A stretch of 5,822 nucleotides of DNA from Firmicutes bacterium UBA1047 (GTDB lineage: Bacteria; Bacillota; Clostridia; Tissierellales; Sedimentibacteraceae): contig DCDU01000201.1 in the NCBI GenBank assembly GCA_002316585.1, positions 1 through 5,822 on the forward strand. The letters are read 5' to 3'. Below the pieces are notes generated by a model, which was not told the origin of the DNA, did not search any database, and saw only the letters and a program-made list of their open reading frames with translations. How positions within the stretch are numbered: position 1 is the stretch's first letter; every line of letters begins with the position of its first letter. The position numbers were made by a program, and so were the translations under genes. Of the stretch, positions 5,522-5,822 are shown one piece after another.

Positions 5522-5794
5522 ATGGTTAATTATAACAGACCAAATCAAAGATTAAATCAGCAGCAGGAAATGTTGTTGGAAATACAAAAGCTCCAATTTG
5601 CAGCCTTAGACATAGCCCTTTTCTTAGACACTCATCCAAATGATCCGGTTGCTTTGTACAGACACAAAATGTACACTGACCAATTAAAAAAAGTTAGGGA
5701 CGACTATGAAATGCAATTCGGTCCAATGACCATATTCGGACATGAGTTCGGGGATAACTGGCGTTATATAAACAGCCCATGGCCTTGGGAATAA
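5522..5794 (+). CDS. cotJB: Spore coat protein CotJB
   Basis: This 90-aa soluble protein has the CotJB domain over nearly its full length, which is normal for the family. Visible marks are EIQKLQFAALDIALFLDTHPND (residues 20-41) with the LDTHP motif at 35-39, a middle helix with Tyr46 and Tyr51, then YEMQFGP (62-68) and the characteristic C-terminal PWPWE (86-90). No signal peptide or TM segment is seen. The start is ATG 5522, with AAAGGGGTG (5508-5516) inside the end of cotJA at good spacing. It acts with CotJA and CotJC in the spore coat or its inner layers; its biochemical role is not established. Its presence is good evidence for an endospore-forming host. Only 28 bases follow, ending AGAAAG, where the cotJC leader would be expected. 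Confidence 0.93.
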   Translation: MVNYNRPNQRLNQQQEMLLEIQKLQFAALDIALFLDTHPNDPVALYRHKMYTDQLKKVRDDYEMQFGPMTIFGHEFGDNWRYINSPWPWE

Positions 5795-5822
5795 TTCAAA
5801 ATATTTTAGATCATATAGAAAG

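Overview
The window reads as a low-GC Gram-positive chromosome segment from an endospore-forming member of the Clostridia/Firmicutes. The evidence is the AT-rich composition, strong GGAGG-type ribosome binding sites, a TTGACA/TATACT promoter, a TPP riboswitch ahead of thiT, and a cotJ spore-coat operon. Genus cannot be fixed from sequence alone. Most of the window is ordinary chromosomal content and I see no clear new multi-gene system. The least explained part is the pair of long hairpins at 4232-4346.

Left edge (1-259): a tRNA-Val(UAC) gene lies on the minus strand with encoded CCA and its own near-consensus promoter. It is divergent from the next operon, whose promoter (-10 at 226-231) sits in AT-rich DNA with short direct and inverted repeats.

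Centre (260-4228): a plus-strand operon encodes the two halves of a heterodimeric type IV ABC exporter of the BmrCD/LmrCD/TM287-288 type, followed by a 94-aa antibiotic biosynthesis monooxygenase (ABM)-fold protein. The halves are asymmetric in the expected way. The first has Asp at the catalytic Walker B Glu position and a canonical LSGGQ. The second has the catalytic Glu but a changed signature (FSAGQ). They should therefore form one active and one degenerate ATP site. A hairpin terminator with U-tracts on both strands (4199-4228) closes the operon.

Convergent gap (4229-4361): no gene. It holds two long imperfect inverted repeats, richer in GC than their surroundings, which the bidirectional terminator does not explain.

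Right half, minus strand (4362-5161): a ThiT-family ECF S-component for thiamine (or a precursor) lies behind a TPP riboswitch. The terminator hairpin of the riboswitch also holds the thiT Shine-Dalgarno sequence, and its U-tract touches the AUG. A TTGAAA / TGATATAAT promoter drives it.

Right edge (5162-5822): plus-strand cotJA and cotJB encode spore coat-associated proteins. The window ends 28 bases after cotJB, where cotJC (manganese catalase-like) is normally found.
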